A DNA stretch of 64,000 bases, from NCBI RefSeq assembly GCF_013240295.1, contig NZ_JABETK010000001.1, forward strand, positions 2,108,001-2,172,000. Reading direction: 5' to 3'. Shown here in pieces: positions 1 to 9,115 of this stretch. The position numbers were made by a program, and so were the translations under genes. This stretch comes from Neoaquamicrobium sediminum (GTDB taxonomy: Bacteria > Pseudomonadota > Alphaproteobacteria > Rhizobiales > Rhizobiaceae). How positions within the stretch are numbered: position 1 is the stretch's first letter; the number at the start of each line of letters is the position of its first letter. The notes below the pieces were generated by a model, which worked only from the letters and a program-made list of their open reading frames with translations, was not told where the DNA came from and searched no databases.

Positions 1-521
1 TCGCCGAAGGGCAGATAGGTGCCGGTTGGGTTGTTGGGATTGGCGAGGAACACCGCTTTCGTCTTCGGCGTCACGGCGGCAAGGATTGCGTCGACGTCGG
101 CGCGTTCGTCGGTTTCCCCGGCCACGACCGGGGTGGCGCCGGCCGCGCGGATGTAGATCGGATAGGCAAGGAAGCCGTGCTCGCTGTAGATCGCCTCGTC
201 GCCGTCGCGCAGATAGGTGCGCGCCATCAGGGCGATGGCCTCGTCCGAGCCGTTGAAGGCCATTACATTGGCCGCGTTCAGCCCATGCACGCTGGCAATC
301 GTCTCGCGCAGGCGCGTCGACGAACCATCGGGATAGAGTTCCAGCCGGTCGGCGATCGCGCGCACGGCCTCTACCGCCTTCGGCGATGGCCCGAGCGGGT
401 TCTCGTTGGCCGACAGCTTGTGAACCTTCGCAACACCTGCCGGCGCATGGCTCTTGCCGGGCACGTAGGCATCGATCTCCATCACGCCGGGGCGCGGTTG
501 CGGGCGAAGCTCGGTGGTCAT
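1..521 (-). CDS. hisC: Histidinol-phosphate aminotransferase, 3'-truncated by window edge
   Basis: PLP-dependent class I/II aminotransferase converting imidazole-acetol phosphate to histidinol phosphate in cytosolic histidine biosynthesis. About 173 N-terminal residues are present; the rest lies left of the window. Visible family features are the opening [16 protein letters not shown], the motif [18 protein letters not shown] that begins most HisC proteins, the [11 protein letters not shown] segment, and [14 protein letters not shown], the conserved NPNNPTG loop near the cofactor. The ATG complement at 519-521 gives the standard HisC N-terminus. The gene diverges from metA, with the SAM-II riboswitch in the gap. 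Assignment within the aminotransferase fold rests on the N-terminal half only; a related aromatic aminotransferase is possible but less likely. Confidence 0.9.
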   Translation of the reverse strand, partial: MTTELRPQPRPGVMEIDAYVPGKSHAPAGVAKVHKLSANENPLGPSPKAVEAVRAIADRLELYPDGSSTRLRETIASVHGLNAANVMAFNGSDEAIALMARTYLRDGDEAIYSEHGFLAYPIYIRAAGATPVVAGETDERADVDAILAAVTPKTKAVFLANPNNPTGTYLPFG

Positions 522-610
522 GGGCGTATTCCAGCTTGAAGGGCCGCCTGCCTCTAGCAAGCTTTGCCGTTGACGCAAAGGGCGGGCAGGCCTAAAAGCA
601 AGATCAGACC

Positions 611-660
611 CGTGGTGATTTGGCCGGTCGGCTTGCAGCCACGTTAAACAAGTTGCTAAA
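611..660 (+). ncRNA. SAM-II riboswitch upstream of metA
   Basis: The segment matches the conserved core of the alphaproteobacterial SAM-II (metA) riboswitch. It has a CGTGG/CCACG P1 stem (611-615 pairing just before GTTAAA), the highly conserved block GCTTGCAGCCACGTTAAA, and a terminal GCTAAA that forms the pseudoknot. SAM-II aptamers bind S-adenosylmethionine and lower expression of methionine-synthesis genes. The gene downstream is metA, starting 74 bp after the aptamer, which is the classic target. The match is by eye; a covariance-model search (Rfam SAM-II) would confirm it. Confidence 0.93.
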
Positions 661-734
661 GGGCCGTTTGCAACATGTCCGTTGGGACCGGCCGCGAATT
701 CGCCGCCGGTTTTTTTGTTTTTGGAGTGTTTGCA

Positions 735-1673
735 GTGCCGATCAAGATCCCCGACCAGCTTCCCGCCCGAGACGTACTGGTGCGCGAGGGCGTGTCCGTC
801 ATGGACGAGCGCTCGGCGTTGCGGCAGGACATCCGGCCGCTGCAGATCGGTCTGCTCAACCTGATGCCCAACAAGATCCGCACGGAGACGCAGATTGCCC
901 GGCTGATAGGCGCGACGCCGCTGCAGGTGGAACTGACGCTGGTGCGCATCGGCAATCACAAGGCCAAGAACACGTCCGAAGAGCATCTCATCACCTTCTA
1001 CCAGACGTGGGAGGAGGTCCGGTCGCGCAAGTTCGATGGTTTCATCGTCACTGGGGCGCCGATCGAGCTGCTGCCTTTCGAGGACGTCACCTACTGGGAC
1101 GAATTGACCAAAATCCTCGACTGGACGACGACCAACGTGCACTCGTCCTTCTTCATCTGCTGGGGCGCCATGGCTGCCGCGTGGCATTTCCACCGCGTGC
1201 CCAAATACACGCTGGAGAAGAAGGCGTTCGGCGTTTACCGCCACCGCAACCATGCCCCGGCGTCGCCTTTCCTCACCGGGTTTTCCGACGATTTCGCCAT
1301 ACCGGTCTCCCGCTGGACGGAGGTTCGCAGCTCCGATATCGCGGCCAATACCGGGCTGGAGCTGTTGATGGAGTCGGATGCCACCGGCCCTTGCATGCTT
1401 GCCGAGAAGACCGGCAACCGGCTCTATATGTTCAACCACATCGAATACGATTCCACCTCGCTGAAGGAGGAGTACGACCGCGATGTCGCGGCCGGTTCGC
1501 CGATCGAGGTGCCGCACGAATATTACCCGGGCAACGATCCGGCGCGACCACCGCTCAACCGCTGGCGCTCGCATGCGCATCTGCTCTTCGGCAACTGGAT
1601 CAACCAGGTCTATCAGACGACGCCGTACGACCTGGCGGAGCTCGGCGGCAGCTCGGAGGCGGTGGTGGCCTGA
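735..1673 (+). CDS. metA: Homoserine O-acyltransferase MetA
   Basis: Cytosolic enzyme that acylates homoserine, the first committed step of methionine synthesis. Alphaproteobacterial MetA proteins mostly use acetyl-CoA, so homoserine O-acetyltransferase is the likelier activity, but this cannot be read from the sequence. The 312-residue product starts (M)[12 protein letters not shown] and carries the family's glutamine-amidotransferase-like fold: [28 protein letters not shown] and the nucleophile region [13 protein letters not shown] with its active-site Cys. GTG at 735 is chosen because the family starts at PIKIPDQ and a GGAG lies 8 bp upstream (723-726); an ATG at 675 in frame would add 20 atypical residues next to the riboswitch. 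Expression is expected to fall when SAM is high. Confidence 0.92.
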   Translation: MPIKIPDQLPARDVLVREGVSVMDERSALRQDIRPLQIGLLNLMPNKIRTETQIARLIGATPLQVELTLVRIGNHKAKNTSEEHLITFYQTWEEVRSRKFDGFIVTGAPIELLPFEDVTYWDELTKILDWTTTNVHSSFFICWGAMAAAWHFHRVPKYTLEKKAFGVYRHRNHAPASPFLTGFSDDFAIPVSRWTEVRSSDIAANTGLELLMESDATGPCMLAEKTGNRLYMFNHIEYDSTSLKEEYDRDVAAGSPIEVPHEYYPGNDPARPPLNRWRSHAHLLFGNWINQVYQTTPYDLAELGGSSEAVVA

Positions 1674-3003
1674 TCACGCAGCCGGCCGTTGCTTCAGCCG
1701 GCCGGCTTCCTGCGCCGCTGCGATCGCGGCTTGCTTTCAGGGATCGGCGTCTTGAAGACGATCTCGCGGTGCGGGTAGGGATCGCGATGCCGGCCTCCTG
1801 AAAGGCATCCCACAGCGCCAGCAGCACCTTTCCGCGCACGTTCGTCAATCCCTGCTGTGGGTCCTTGATCCAGAAGCGCAGAACGAAGTCGAGCGAGGAA
1901 TCGCCGAACTCGGTCAGCCAGCAGACCGGCGTCCGGCTGGCCTCGACGCGCGACACGGTCATTGCGGCCTTGATCGCTAGTTCGGAAACCTGATGCGGGT
2001 TGGCATCGTAGGAGACGCCGAACTTCACGTCGAGCCGCACCAGCTCATCCGAGAACGACCAGTTGATCACCTGCTGCGTGATGAAATCCTCATTGGGGAT
2101 CAGATATTCCCGGCCGTCGCGGGTAACGATGGAGACGAAACGTGCGCGCAGATCGCGGATCCAGCCGAAGGTTTCGCCCAGCGATATCGTGTCGCCGGGC
2201 TTGATCGACTTGTCGAGCAGGATGATGATGCCAGAAACGAAGTTGGACACGACCTTCTGCAATCCGAAGCCGACGCCGACGCCGACCGCGCCTGAAAAGA
2301 CCGTCAGTGCCGTCAAATCGACGCCGACCGCCGACAGCGCGGCGGTGCCGGCAAGCACGATCAGCGCGAACTTGACGATCTTGCCGATGAGTACCCGCAG
2401 CGAGGGCGTCAGGTCGCTTGCAGCCTTCACCCGGTCGTCGATCATGTTGCCGATCATCACGGCCAGCCAGATCGCGGCGATCAGCAGCAACGTCGACTTG
2501 AGCAGCAGAAGAACGGTCAGCCGCGTTGTGCCCAGCGGCAGTGCAATGCTCTCCAGCGCCAGGGATGCGTCGTCGTCAAGGTCGAGAATGGTCAGGCAGG
2601 CATAGATCCAGGCCAGCCACTGCACCAGCCGCGCAGCGAACCTGTTGCGGATAATGCGTGATGCGACGGTAACGACCAGCCAGGCAAGCGCAAGCGACAG
2701 CGAAATCGACACCAGCACGGTGTTGCTCGGCCAGGTGACGCGATTCAGCACGACGAGCGCAGCCGCCTGGAAAGCGACGAACAGGATCCAGTCGACCCGC
2801 CGCAGCAGCGCCACCAGAACGCGCAGCATCGCCGGCTGGCCGCGTATCTGCCGGGCGCGCTCCTCGAGTGAGGCTTCGAGGCGGCGGGCGATGAGTTTCG
2901 CCGCAAGGAACAGGAGCGCGATGAGAACGAGCTGGTAGGCAAACCAGGGCCGCATCGCGTATTCGAGCCATGACTGGCCGGCGTCGACGAGTTCCTGAGG
3001 CAT
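1600..3003 (-). CDS. MscS-family mechanosensitive channel (C-terminus frameshifted as read)
   Basis: Inner-membrane small-conductance mechanosensitive channel that opens on hypo-osmotic shock. There are several hydrophobic N-terminal segments (residues about 20-180), then the pore-lining TM3 helix and core MscS domain: [40 protein letters not shown], and [17 protein letters not shown]. As read the ORF runs to 1600 and overlaps the 3' end of metA, with a low-complexity Arg/Pro/Ser tail from IPTRTARSS onward. Adding one base in the GGG run near 1777-1779 restores [15 protein letters not shown], the normal MscS ending, and a stop at 1694, giving 436 residues and a 20-bp gap to metA. The restored version is almost certainly the true protein. 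Confidence 0.88.
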   Translation of the reverse strand: MPQELVDAGQSWLEYAMRPWFAYQLVLIALLFLAAKLIARRLEASLEERARQIRGQPAMLRVLVALLRRVDWILFVAFQAAALVVLNRVTWPSNTVLVSISLSLALAWLVVTVASRIIRNRFAARLVQWLAWIYACLTILDLDDDASLALESIALPLGTTRLTVLLLLKSTLLLIAAIWLAVMIGNMIDDRVKAASDLTPSLRVLIGKIVKFALIVLAGTAALSAVGVDLTALTVFSGAVGVGVGFGLQKVVSNFVSGIIILLDKSIKPGDTISLGETFGWIRDLRARFVSIVTRDGREYLIPNEDFITQQVINWSFSDELVRLDVKFGVSYDANPHQVSELAIKAAMTVSRVEASRTPVCWLTEFGDSSLDFVLRFWIKDPQQGLTNVRGKVLLALWDAFQEAGIAIPTRTARSSSRRRSLKASRDRSGAGSRPAEATAGCVIRPPPPPSCRRAPPGRTASSDRPG

Positions 3004-3054
3004 CAGCGATCCTCCCTCTTGGGAGGTTAACGACTGTACGCAGGATTACCAGCG

Positions 3055-3816
3055 CTATGGGCCTAAGGTGCGGGCGTCTTCGCGAATCGCCCGTGTCGCG
3101 CCCTGCGGGGAGAGTACCGGCACGAACACACGCCGCGAGGCCCGCGCCGCGACAGGCACGCCCTGGTACAGCCGCTTCTGGGCTTCAACCACGATCACGC
3201 CGGCAAAGATCGGCCATAGTCGCCGGCCGGTACGCTCCAGCAGTACGTGCAGTCGCATCATCCAGCGTCTTCGAGATGGTGGAAAATGCAGCGCGTCCGC
3301 CCATGACCCGGGCGTGAAATTGGTGTCCCGGAGGAGGTTGTTGAGCTGCGTACGGGAAAACGGCCGCCCGGTTCCGAAAGGCGTGTGCTCAAACCGCGCC
3401 CAGACGCCGCGACGATTGGGTACCACGATGACCAGCCTGCCGCCTGGCGCCAGCACGCGCCAGATTTCCATCAAGGTCTCGCGCGGGTTCTCGGCATGTT
3501 CGAGCGCGTGGACGAGCAATATGCGATCGATGGACGAATCGAACAGCGGCAGTTCCTCGTCAAAGACGAGCGCCGTAGCCGAGGGGCCGCCGGCGGGCCA
3601 GTTCACCGCCCCCTGCAGCGCAGGCATGAAGGCGAAGACTCGCTCGGCATCACCGCCGAAGCGCTCCAGCCACGGCAACGTATAGCCAAGGCCGACCAGC
3701 CGCTCGTTGGGCAGCGATGCCCAGACCGAGGACAGTGCCATCGCGATCGAGCGCTCGGCGAGGCGGCCCAGCGTCGAGGTGTAGAAGGCGCGCAGATCGA
3801 TGATGTCGGACAACAT
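3055..3816 (-). CDS. Class I SAM-dependent methyltransferase
   Basis: Cytosolic methyltransferase of about 253 residues, substrate unknown. The methyltransferase-11-like core shows VHALEHAENPRETLMEIWRV followed by LAPGGRLVIVVPNRRG, the post-motif region typical of ubiquinone/menaquinone-type methylases; it ends with a long variable part. The ATG at 3814-3816 (MLSDIIDLRAFY) is preferred over an upstream TTG at 3876, which would add 20 residues resembling non-coding sequence. It diverges from gloB across about 107 bp, and lies 51 bp upstream of the mscS start on the same strand. In Rhizobiales a methyltransferase gene is commonly paired with gloB; the functional link is not established. Confidence 0.85.
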   Translation of the reverse strand: MLSDIIDLRAFYTSTLGRLAERSIAMALSSVWASLPNERLVGLGYTLPWLERFGGDAERVFAFMPALQGAVNWPAGGPSATALVFDEELPLFDSSIDRILLVHALEHAENPRETLMEIWRVLAPGGRLVIVVPNRRGVWARFEHTPFGTGRPFSRTQLNNLLRDTNFTPGSWADALHFPPSRRRWMMRLHVLLERTGRRLWPIFAGVIVVEAQKRLYQGVPVAARASRRVFVPVLSPQGATRAIREDARTLGP

Positions 3817-3923
3817 GGCGCGAACCGTATCCGTGGGCCGGCGCGACTTCAAGGCAGCTCTCTCGGGCGGTGACAAGGCGCGTGCTCGGCCCTATCGTGC
3901 GGCCCAATCAAAGGAGGCACGAC

Positions 3924-4691
3924 ATGGCGGTCGAGATAGAACAATTCATGTGCCGAAGTGACAATTTCGGTGTTTTGGTGCGCGATACCACAAGTGGCGA
4001 GACGGCGCTGATCGACGCGCCGGAAGAAAGGGCGATCCTCGAGGCGATCGAGCGCACCGGCTGGACGCCGACGATGATCCTGACAACGCACCACCATCTC
4101 GACCATGTGGAAGCCAACCTTGCGCTCAAGGAGCGTTTCGGCCTGCGCATCGTCGGGCCGAAGGCCGAAGCATCGAAAATCCCGGGCATCGACGAAACGG
4201 TCGCCGAGGGCGACACGGTCCGGCTCGGCGGCGAGGAGGTGCGGGTCATCGAAACGCCGGGCCATACGGCCGGCCACGTATCCTACTACCTGCCGCGGTC
4301 CCGCGTGGCGTTCACCGCCGACACGCTGTTCGCGCTCGGCTGCGGACGGCTGTTCGAAGGCACGCCGGCGACGATGCTCGCCTCGCTGAAAAAGCTTGCC
4401 GGGCTGCCGGCCGAGACCATCGTCTATTGCGGCCACGAATATACGCTGTCCAACGCCCGCTTCGCGCTGACCGTCGATCCGACCAATCCGGTGCTGAAGC
4501 AGCGCGTGAAAGCCGTTGAGGCGTTGCGCGCCGAGGATCAGCCGACATTGCCGACGACCATCGGCGAGGAAATGGCGACCAACCCCTTCATGCGCTGGCA
4601 CGACCCTGCGATCCGCCGCAATCTGGGCATGGAGAATGCCACCGACGAGGCCGTGTTCGCCGAAATCCGCAAGCGCAAGGATGTCTCCTGA
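3924..4691 (+). CDS. gloB: Hydroxyacylglutathione hydrolase (glyoxalase II)
   Basis: Binuclear metal hydrolase that cleaves S-D-lactoylglutathione to lactate and glutathione, the second step of methylglyoxal detoxification in the cytosol. The 255-residue product has the metallo-beta-lactamase motif LTTHHHLDHVEAN, metal ligands in ETPGHTAGHVSYY and FTADTLFALGCGRLFEG, and the CGHEYTLSNARFAL segment of glyoxalase II, so the full ligand set can be followed. AAGGAGG lies 7 bp before the ATG at 3924 and decides the start over an upstream in-frame ATG. The stop overlaps the start of the downstream cupin gene by 11 bp, suggesting translational coupling. Confidence 0.95.
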   Translation: MAVEIEQFMCRSDNFGVLVRDTTSGETALIDAPEERAILEAIERTGWTPTMILTTHHHLDHVEANLALKERFGLRIVGPKAEASKIPGIDETVAEGDTVRLGGEEVRVIETPGHTAGHVSYYLPRSRVAFTADTLFALGCGRLFEGTPATMLASLKKLAGLPAETIVYCGHEYTLSNARFALTVDPTNPVLKQRVKAVEALRAEDQPTLPTTIGEEMATNPFMRWHDPAIRRNLGMENATDEAVFAEIRKRKDVS

Positions 4692-5124
4692 CATGCGGGC
4701 GGCCGACATCATTGCCACGCTCGGCATGCAGCGGCATCCGGAAGGCGGCTGGTATGTCGAGACCTTCCGCGACGATGCCGGCGGCGAGCGCGGTCATTCG
4801 ACCGCGATCTATTTCCTGCTGGAAGAAGGTGACCGCTCGCATTGGCACCGCGTGAAGGATGCCGCCGAGATCTGGCATTTTCATGCCGGCGCGCCGCTGG
4901 AACTGACGATCTGGTGCGAGGGCGACGTCGCGGTCGAGCGGTTGCGGCTCAGTGCCGACCTTGCGGCAGGGGAGCGCCCACAGGGCATCGTGCCGGCCGG
5001 TTGCTGGCAGGCGGCGCGTTCGACTGGTGCCTGGACGCTGGTCGGCTGCACGGTCGCGCCCGGCTTCCTGTTTTCCGCTTTCGAACTTGCCCCGCCGGGC
5101 TGGGAGCCGCCCGTCAGAGGATGA
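4681..5124 (+). CDS. Cupin DUF985 family protein
   Basis: Small single-domain cupin (147 residues) of the DUF985/Cupin_5 family, function not known. Features: LGMQRHPEGGWYVETFRD at the N-terminus, HSTAIYFLLEEGDRSHWHRV (beta-barrel with likely ligand His residues), and a C-terminal TLVGCTVAPGFLFSAFELAP typical of the family. The ATG at 4681 overlaps the end of gloB; a second ATG at 4693 is equally possible since AAGG at 4677-4680 sits too close to the first and rather far from the second. The 3' end overlaps the convergent lysoplasmalogenase gene by 11 bp. Confidence 0.85.
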   Translation: MSPDMRAADIIATLGMQRHPEGGWYVETFRDDAGGERGHSTAIYFLLEEGDRSHWHRVKDAAEIWHFHAGAPLELTIWCEGDVAVERLRLSADLAAGERPQGIVPAGCWQAARSTGAWTLVGCTVAPGFLFSAFELAPPGWEPPVRG

Positions 5125-5782
5125 AGGCGAGGGTGATCGCGACCTGCGCCAGATAATACAGCATCCACACCGAGGGCGCCGCCCAGGCATGGTGGCGCGA
5201 TGCCGGCGCGAAGAGGAACTTCGCCGTGGCCAGTATCGCGTCGGAAACAACGAACATCGCTGCGCCAACCATCACCAGCGGAGCTGCAACCGTCGCCGAA
5301 CTCCACATCATGGCAAGGATGGCGGCCGCATAGGCTGCCACGGCAAGACGCATATCCGGTCCCGCCGCGGGCAGCAGCCGGCGCAGCAGCGGCAGAGCTG
5401 CCAATGTGACCGCCACCGGCAATGCCAGCCGCCATGGCTGCACGGCGAGGATTTCGGTCCCCGCGCCGGTAGCTACAAACAACGCGACATAGGCAAGATG
5501 GGCGACGAGAAAGCTCGCAAGCCCGCCGAGGAAGGCCTTTTCGCCGTCCTGTGCCAGAAACGCGTCGCCGATCGCGCTCAGCGCCAGGGCGGCGACCAGC
5601 AGAAGCGGCCCACCCTCGACCTGCGCCAACACCGCCAGCAGGGCAACCGAACCCGTCTTGACGACCGTTCTCCGCCAGGATGGCGGCCGATGCAGCATCA
5701 ACAGGTAGAGAAAGGCGGCTACGGCGGAAAGCAGCAGCGTGCCGTTGGAAAGCGACTCCGGCCCGCCGGCAAACGGCATCAT
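5114..5782 (-). CDS. Lysoplasmalogenase (YhhN family) integral membrane protein
   Basis: Polytopic inner-membrane protein of 222 residues with about eight hydrophobic helices, matching the YhhN/TMEM86 family, whose characterised members hydrolyse the vinyl-ether bond of lysoplasmalogens. Conserved polar residues lie within helices: LALSAIGDAFLAQDGEKAF, FLVAHLAYVALF, and MFVVSDAILATAKFL with two conserved Asp. The start ATG at 5780-5782 overlaps the stop of the upstream EamA gene in an ATGA arrangement, so the two are probably translated together. The bacterial substrate is uncertain because most proteobacteria lack plasmalogens. Confidence 0.85.
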   Translation of the reverse strand: MMPFAGGPESLSNGTLLLSAVAAFLYLLMLHRPPSWRRTVVKTGSVALLAVLAQVEGGPLLLVAALALSAIGDAFLAQDGEKAFLGGLASFLVAHLAYVALFVATGAGTEILAVQPWRLALPVAVTLAALPLLRRLLPAAGPDMRLAVAAYAAAILAMMWSSATVAAPLVMVGAAMFVVSDAILATAKFLFAPASRHHAWAAPSVWMLYYLAQVAITLAFIL

Positions 5783-6669
5783 GCGCCGACCTCCCGTCTT
5801 GCCCGGGTTCTGGGCTTGAACAGCATGGACTTGGCGGCCAGGACGGCGCCGGCCGTTATCAGGATGCACGCAATGAGGATATTGAGGCTGGCGGTTGCAG
5901 CACCCGCGGCGATCAGCACCAGCGTCGAGAGCAGCGGCGCGGCATAGCTGGCCGCGCCAAGCACCTGTATGTTGCCGCGTTTTACGCCGTGATCCCATGC
6001 GTAGAAGGCCGCGCCGACGGGCATCAGGCCGAGCCCCAGCACGGCCAGCCACTGGCCCGCATCTGCCGGCCAGATGGTTTCCTCAAGCAGCAGGTGGCAT
6101 ACAAGCGAGAGCAGGGCCGTCGCCGCGCAGAACCAGGTGACGACGCTGGTCGGCACCGCCGGGAACCGTCGTGACAGCAGCGAATAGGACGACCATGTCA
6201 ACGCGCACAGGCCGGCCATGGCGTAGCCAAACGCATATTGCGCGTCGAAGGAGAGCCCGCCACCGCGCGAGACGATCAGGAACGCGCCGGCAAGCCCCAG
6301 CACGGTACCCGCAATATGGTGCCAGCGCAGCTTCTCGCCCGGCAGCAGGGCCGAGCCGACCACGATGAGCAGAGGCCAGAGATAGGCGATCAGGCTGGCC
6401 TCGACCGCCGGCGCGTTGCGCAGCGCCGTGAAGTAGAAAAAATGGTAGCCGAACAGGCCGGCGATGCCGATCAGCCATACGACTGGCGGGATCGGGGCGC
6501 GCGTTGCGGGTGGGCTGACGGCGCGCATGGCGAGGCCGACGCAAGTGCCGATCGCGAAGGTAAGGGCGGACAACTGGAACGGCGGCACCGCGCCGGAGGC
6601 GGCGGTAAACAGCGCCAGCAGCGCCCACATCACGACCGCAGAAAATCCGATCAGGGTTGCGCGCGCCAT
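5779..6669 (-). CDS. DMT-superfamily exporter, YddG-like (EamA)
   Basis: Ten-helix inner-membrane transporter of 296 residues with the duplicated EamA fold. The sequence style (FSAVVMWALLALFTAASG at the N-terminus, FGYHFFYFTALRNAPAVEAS, YLWPLLIVVGSALLPGEKL) resembles the aromatic amino acid exporter YddG, so export of amino acids is likely but the substrate cannot be read from sequence. A strong GAGGAGG precedes the ATG. The stop codon overlaps the start of the lysoplasmalogenase gene, forming a two-gene operon. The C-terminus ends in a short basic tail, RTRARREV. Confidence 0.85.
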   Translation of the reverse strand: MARATLIGFSAVVMWALLALFTAASGAVPPFQLSALTFAIGTCVGLAMRAVSPPATRAPIPPVVWLIGIAGLFGYHFFYFTALRNAPAVEASLIAYLWPLLIVVGSALLPGEKLRWHHIAGTVLGLAGAFLIVSRGGGLSFDAQYAFGYAMAGLCALTWSSYSLLSRRFPAVPTSVVTWFCAATALLSLVCHLLLEETIWPADAGQWLAVLGLGLMPVGAAFYAWDHGVKRGNIQVLGAASYAAPLLSTLVLIAAGAATASLNILIACILITAGAVLAAKSMLFKPRTRARREVGA

Positions 6670-6741
6670 CGATGGTGCCTCCTCGCCTCGTGCGCGCAGC
6701 GTTAGCCGGATGGCGGACTGGCGGCAAGGGCTGGAAGGTCC

Positions 6742-7502
6742 TTAGCGCGCTTCGATGCGCTGCGCGGTGATGCGCACGGGGCCGATCTGGGTGCCGACGG
6801 ATGCGTCCACGGGCGTGAAGAAGCCGGTCTTCCCCAGCGGGGCAAATGTGATCGCGATGCGGCTTCTTGTTTGCAGGAAGTCGATCTGCTTGCGGCCCTT
6901 GCGATAGCCGGATACGGCAACGAAGCGTGCGTCGCAGGTGACGCGGCCGTTCGAATCGGCCGGGCCGCGGGCGAAAGCTGTAGATCGGCGCGCATCTCGC
7001 CGTCGAATGCCCGGATGGTGCGGTTGCATACGGCGTCAGGATCGGAAGTGCGGATCAGCGTCGACGTCAGGGGGTCGAGTGCTGCGCGCAAGTGGTCTTC
7101 GGCTACCGGTATCCAGGTGTCACCGCGCTTCGGTTCCGGTTTGTTTTCAACGCTCGAGACCGTGCCGCGCGCGAAGCGTATCGTGGTGCGGCTCTTCTTG
7201 CGGCCGGAATCGTAGTGCGAGCGGAAGGTGCGTGGAAACGCTCCATCCCTGCCGATGGAGCCTTCGACGCGCGTGGTTCCGGTCGTCTTGTCGAAGATGC
7301 GGGCGATGCCCGAACTGGTGAGCGACCCGTCGATGGTGAAGCTGTCTGCGGTGAACGTGCTGTCGAAGCGCGCCTTGGCGATCGGCAGGCCCAGCAGCGT
7401 CACCGAATAATCCGCGCTGAAGGATTGCTGTTGCGCAGCCGCAGCGGGCACGGTTGTCGCGAGGACAACAAGAACGAGACATGAAGCAAGCGAGCGGGCC
7501 AT
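6742..7502 (-). CDS. DUF3108 periplasmic protein, frameshifted as read
   Basis: Exported protein of unknown function in the DUF3108 family. It has a signal peptide (MARSLASCLVLVVLATT...AAAAQQ) then a beta-rich body: SADYSVTLLGLPIAKARFD, TRVEGSIGRDGAFPRTF, KPEPKRGDTWIPVAEDHL, and DPLTSTLIRT. At about 6970-6976 the frame breaks after RADLQL; the continuation FARGPADSNGRVTCDARF through VRITAQRIEAR lies in the next frame and stops at 6742. Adding one T to the TTT run gives an uninterrupted 253-residue protein. The ATG at 7502 is used, with AAGG 6 bp upstream; GTG at 7508 is the alternative. Homopolymer context favours an assembly error over a true pseudogene. Confidence 0.8.
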
Positions 7503-7756
7503 AGGCACCTTCCGTCTGGTAGGAGTGTCCCTTCCGTTACCTCCGGGTTGTCCGCTGCTTGGCGGTCAAATCCGGCGAATATAAGGATGGGCGCGGTGGT
7601 TTTGCGCGCTCACGGTGAGCTTGCGCTTGACCGGATGGCCAAATGCCACTATGGGAACGGCAACTTTTCCAAGAGGCCGCCTGATACTGCCCGCGCGCCG
7701 TTCGCTGATGGTGCGGCAGTGGGGTATGGCCCGGCAACGAAACGAAGGTACAAGAC

Positions 7757-8053
7757 ATGTCCCGCGCTTGTGAACTGACCGGCAAGGCCGTGATGACCGG
7801 CAACAATGTTAGCCACGCCAACAACAAGACCCGTCGTCGCTTCCTGCCCAACCTGTGCGACGTGACGCTGATCTCGGAAGCGCTCGGCCAGAACGTGCGC
7901 CTGCGCATCTCGGCAAACGCGCTGCGCACGGTCGAGCATCGCGGCGGCCTCGACGCTTTCCTGCTCAAGGCCAGCGTGTCCGAGCTTTCGCAGCGCGCCC
8001 GCCTGCTCAAGAAGCAGATCGCCAAGAAGGTTGCCGAGCAGGCTGCCGCCTAA
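7757..8053 (+). CDS. rpmB: 50S ribosomal protein L28
   Basis: Component of the large ribosomal subunit. The 98-residue product is a full-length alphaproteobacterial L28: it begins [20 protein letters not shown], continues [12 protein letters not shown], and has [20 protein letters not shown] in the second half, with a basic C-terminal helix. It is monocistronic, divergent from the DUF3108 gene, with a GC-rich hairpin downstream at 8088-8106. The ATG gives the standard N-terminus. Confidence 0.97.
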   Translation: MSRACELTGKAVMTGNNVSHANNKTRRRFLPNLCDVTLISEALGQNVRLRISANALRTVEHRGGLDAFLLKASVSELSQRARLLKKQIAKKVAEQAAA

Positions 8054-8087
8054 GCGCGCGGCCGCTTCCGCGTCCTTTCGATGATGC

Positions 8088-8106
8088 GGCGGGCATCCGG
8101 CCCGCC
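8088..8106 (+). terminator. GC-rich hairpin after rpmB
   Basis: GGCGGGC and GCCCGCC pair as a 7-bp stem around the loop ATCCG, 35 bp after the rpmB stop and about 29 bp before yhhQ. There is no T-run directly after it, so it is at best a weak terminator or an RNA-stabilising hairpin. Confidence 0.35.
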
Positions 8107-8134
8107 CACTGGTTCCATCACCCAGGATAAAAAA

Positions 8135-8752
8135 ATGTCCAGACAGCTACAGGTCTGGCCCTTCGTGGCCTCCATGGCGGCAGTCGTCGTCGCATCCAAC
8201 TTCCTCGTCCAGTTTCCATTTGCGCATTTCGGGCTTCAGGATCTCCTGACCTGGGGTGCTTTCACCTATCCGCTCGCCTTCCTCGTCAACGATCTGACGA
8301 ACCGGCGCTACGGCCCCGCCGCCGCGCGCAAGGTCGTCTATGTCGGCTTCGCCATCGCGGTGGTGCTGTCGATCTGGCTGGCGACGCCACGCATCGCGAT
8401 TGCTTCCGGCTCGGCCTTTCTGGTGGCGCAACTTCTCGACGTCTCCGTCTTCGACAGGCTCAGGGAACGTGCCTGGTGGCAGGCGCCGCTGATTTCCTCG
8501 GTGATCGGCGCCATCGTCGACACGGTGCTGTTCTTCTCGCTGGCCTTTGCAGACCGCTTCGCCCTCCTCGACACCGCGCTCGGCCGCGAGGACAGCTCGC
8601 TCGGCTTTGCCGTGCCGTTCCTGCTGGGCGGCGAGGTGCCGTTGTGGGTGTCGCTCGCACTCGGCGACTTTGGCGTGAAGATGCTGATTTCCATCATCAT
8701 GCTGGCGCCTTACGGCGCGCTGCTGAGCGTGCTCAAGCCGGCCAGGGCGTGA
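8135..8752 (+). CDS. yhhQ: Queuosine precursor transporter (YhhQ/VUT family)
   Basis: Inner-membrane protein of 205 residues belonging to the vitamin uptake transporter family; YhhQ members import queuosine precursors such as preQ0/preQ1. Features: FVASMAAVVVASNFLVQFP, the family motif TYPLAFLVNDLTNRRYGP in the second helix region, and LISSVIGAIVDTVLFFSLAF near the C-terminus. ATG 8135 is preferred to 8081 because the upstream extension is not hydrophobic and spans the hairpin; AGGA lies 7 bp upstream. The window also holds gluQ, which glutamylates queuosine in tRNA-Asp, so both ends of queuosine use are nearby, though not in an operon. Confidence 0.88.
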   Translation: MSRQLQVWPFVASMAAVVVASNFLVQFPFAHFGLQDLLTWGAFTYPLAFLVNDLTNRRYGPAAARKVVYVGFAIAVVLSIWLATPRIAIASGSAFLVAQLLDVSVFDRLRERAWWQAPLISSVIGAIVDTVLFFSLAFADRFALLDTALGREDSSLGFAVPFLLGGEVPLWVSLALGDFGVKMLISIIMLAPYGALLSVLKPARA

Positions 8753-8927
8753 TTCTTTCGCTCACGGGCCGTACGCTCGCTTTACTCGCTGGCCCTGCCC
8801 CTTTGACAAGCTCAGAGGCGCGCCGGACGACCGGCGGCCCGTCAACTCGCGGCCGTTTTCGCCTACACGCGGCATTGCTCTCGTCGGTTCGGCGATCTTG
8901 CTGCCGGACAGCGTCTCCCTCTCCACC
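8753..8927. other. Intergenic stretch with repeat-like segments
   Basis: This part of the 363-bp gap between yhhQ and the TIGR02302 gene shows no plausible reading frame. It contains a TTTGACAAGCTCAGAGG-type segment that is common in dispersed intergenic repeats of alphaproteobacteria, and it leads into the repeat element at 8928-9103. No promoter or terminator could be assigned with confidence. Confidence 0.4.
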
Positions 8928-9103
8928 GTCATCCCGGCCGACCGAGCGCAGCGAGGGAAGAGCCGGGATCCATTGGCTAGAAAATCGTGTGGCACGGCCC
9001 GGCTCAATGTGTAGCACCCGTCACCGCGAGAACCCGCAACCCGGCCGCGCTGCTCAATGGGTCCCGGCTCAGCGGTCGCTGACGCTCCCTTGGCCGGGAT
9101 GAC
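8928..9103. repeat. Dispersed small repeat, copy 1 (terminal inverted repeats)
   Basis: A 176-bp non-coding element with perfect 12-bp terminal inverted repeats: GTCATCCCGGCC at 8928-8939 and GGCCGGGATGAC at 9092-9103. Its interior carries a CGAGCGCAGCGAGG block and the 3' block AACCCGCAACCCGGCCGCGC continuing into TGCTCAATGGGTCCCGG. The same blocks recur in the same order at 15464-15647. The structure resembles a miniature mobile or REP-type palindromic element. Confidence 0.75.
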
Positions 9104-9115
9104 GCCGGAGAGTAC

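Noticed and set aside
5114..6052. Longer start for the lysoplasmalogenase gene
   Set aside because: The upstream extension overlaps EamA in another frame and is Arg/Gly-rich; the ATGA overlap at 5782 is the natural start.
8054..8134. preQ1-type riboswitch before yhhQ
   Set aside because: A hairpin is present, but the conserved preQ1-I, II or III features were not found.
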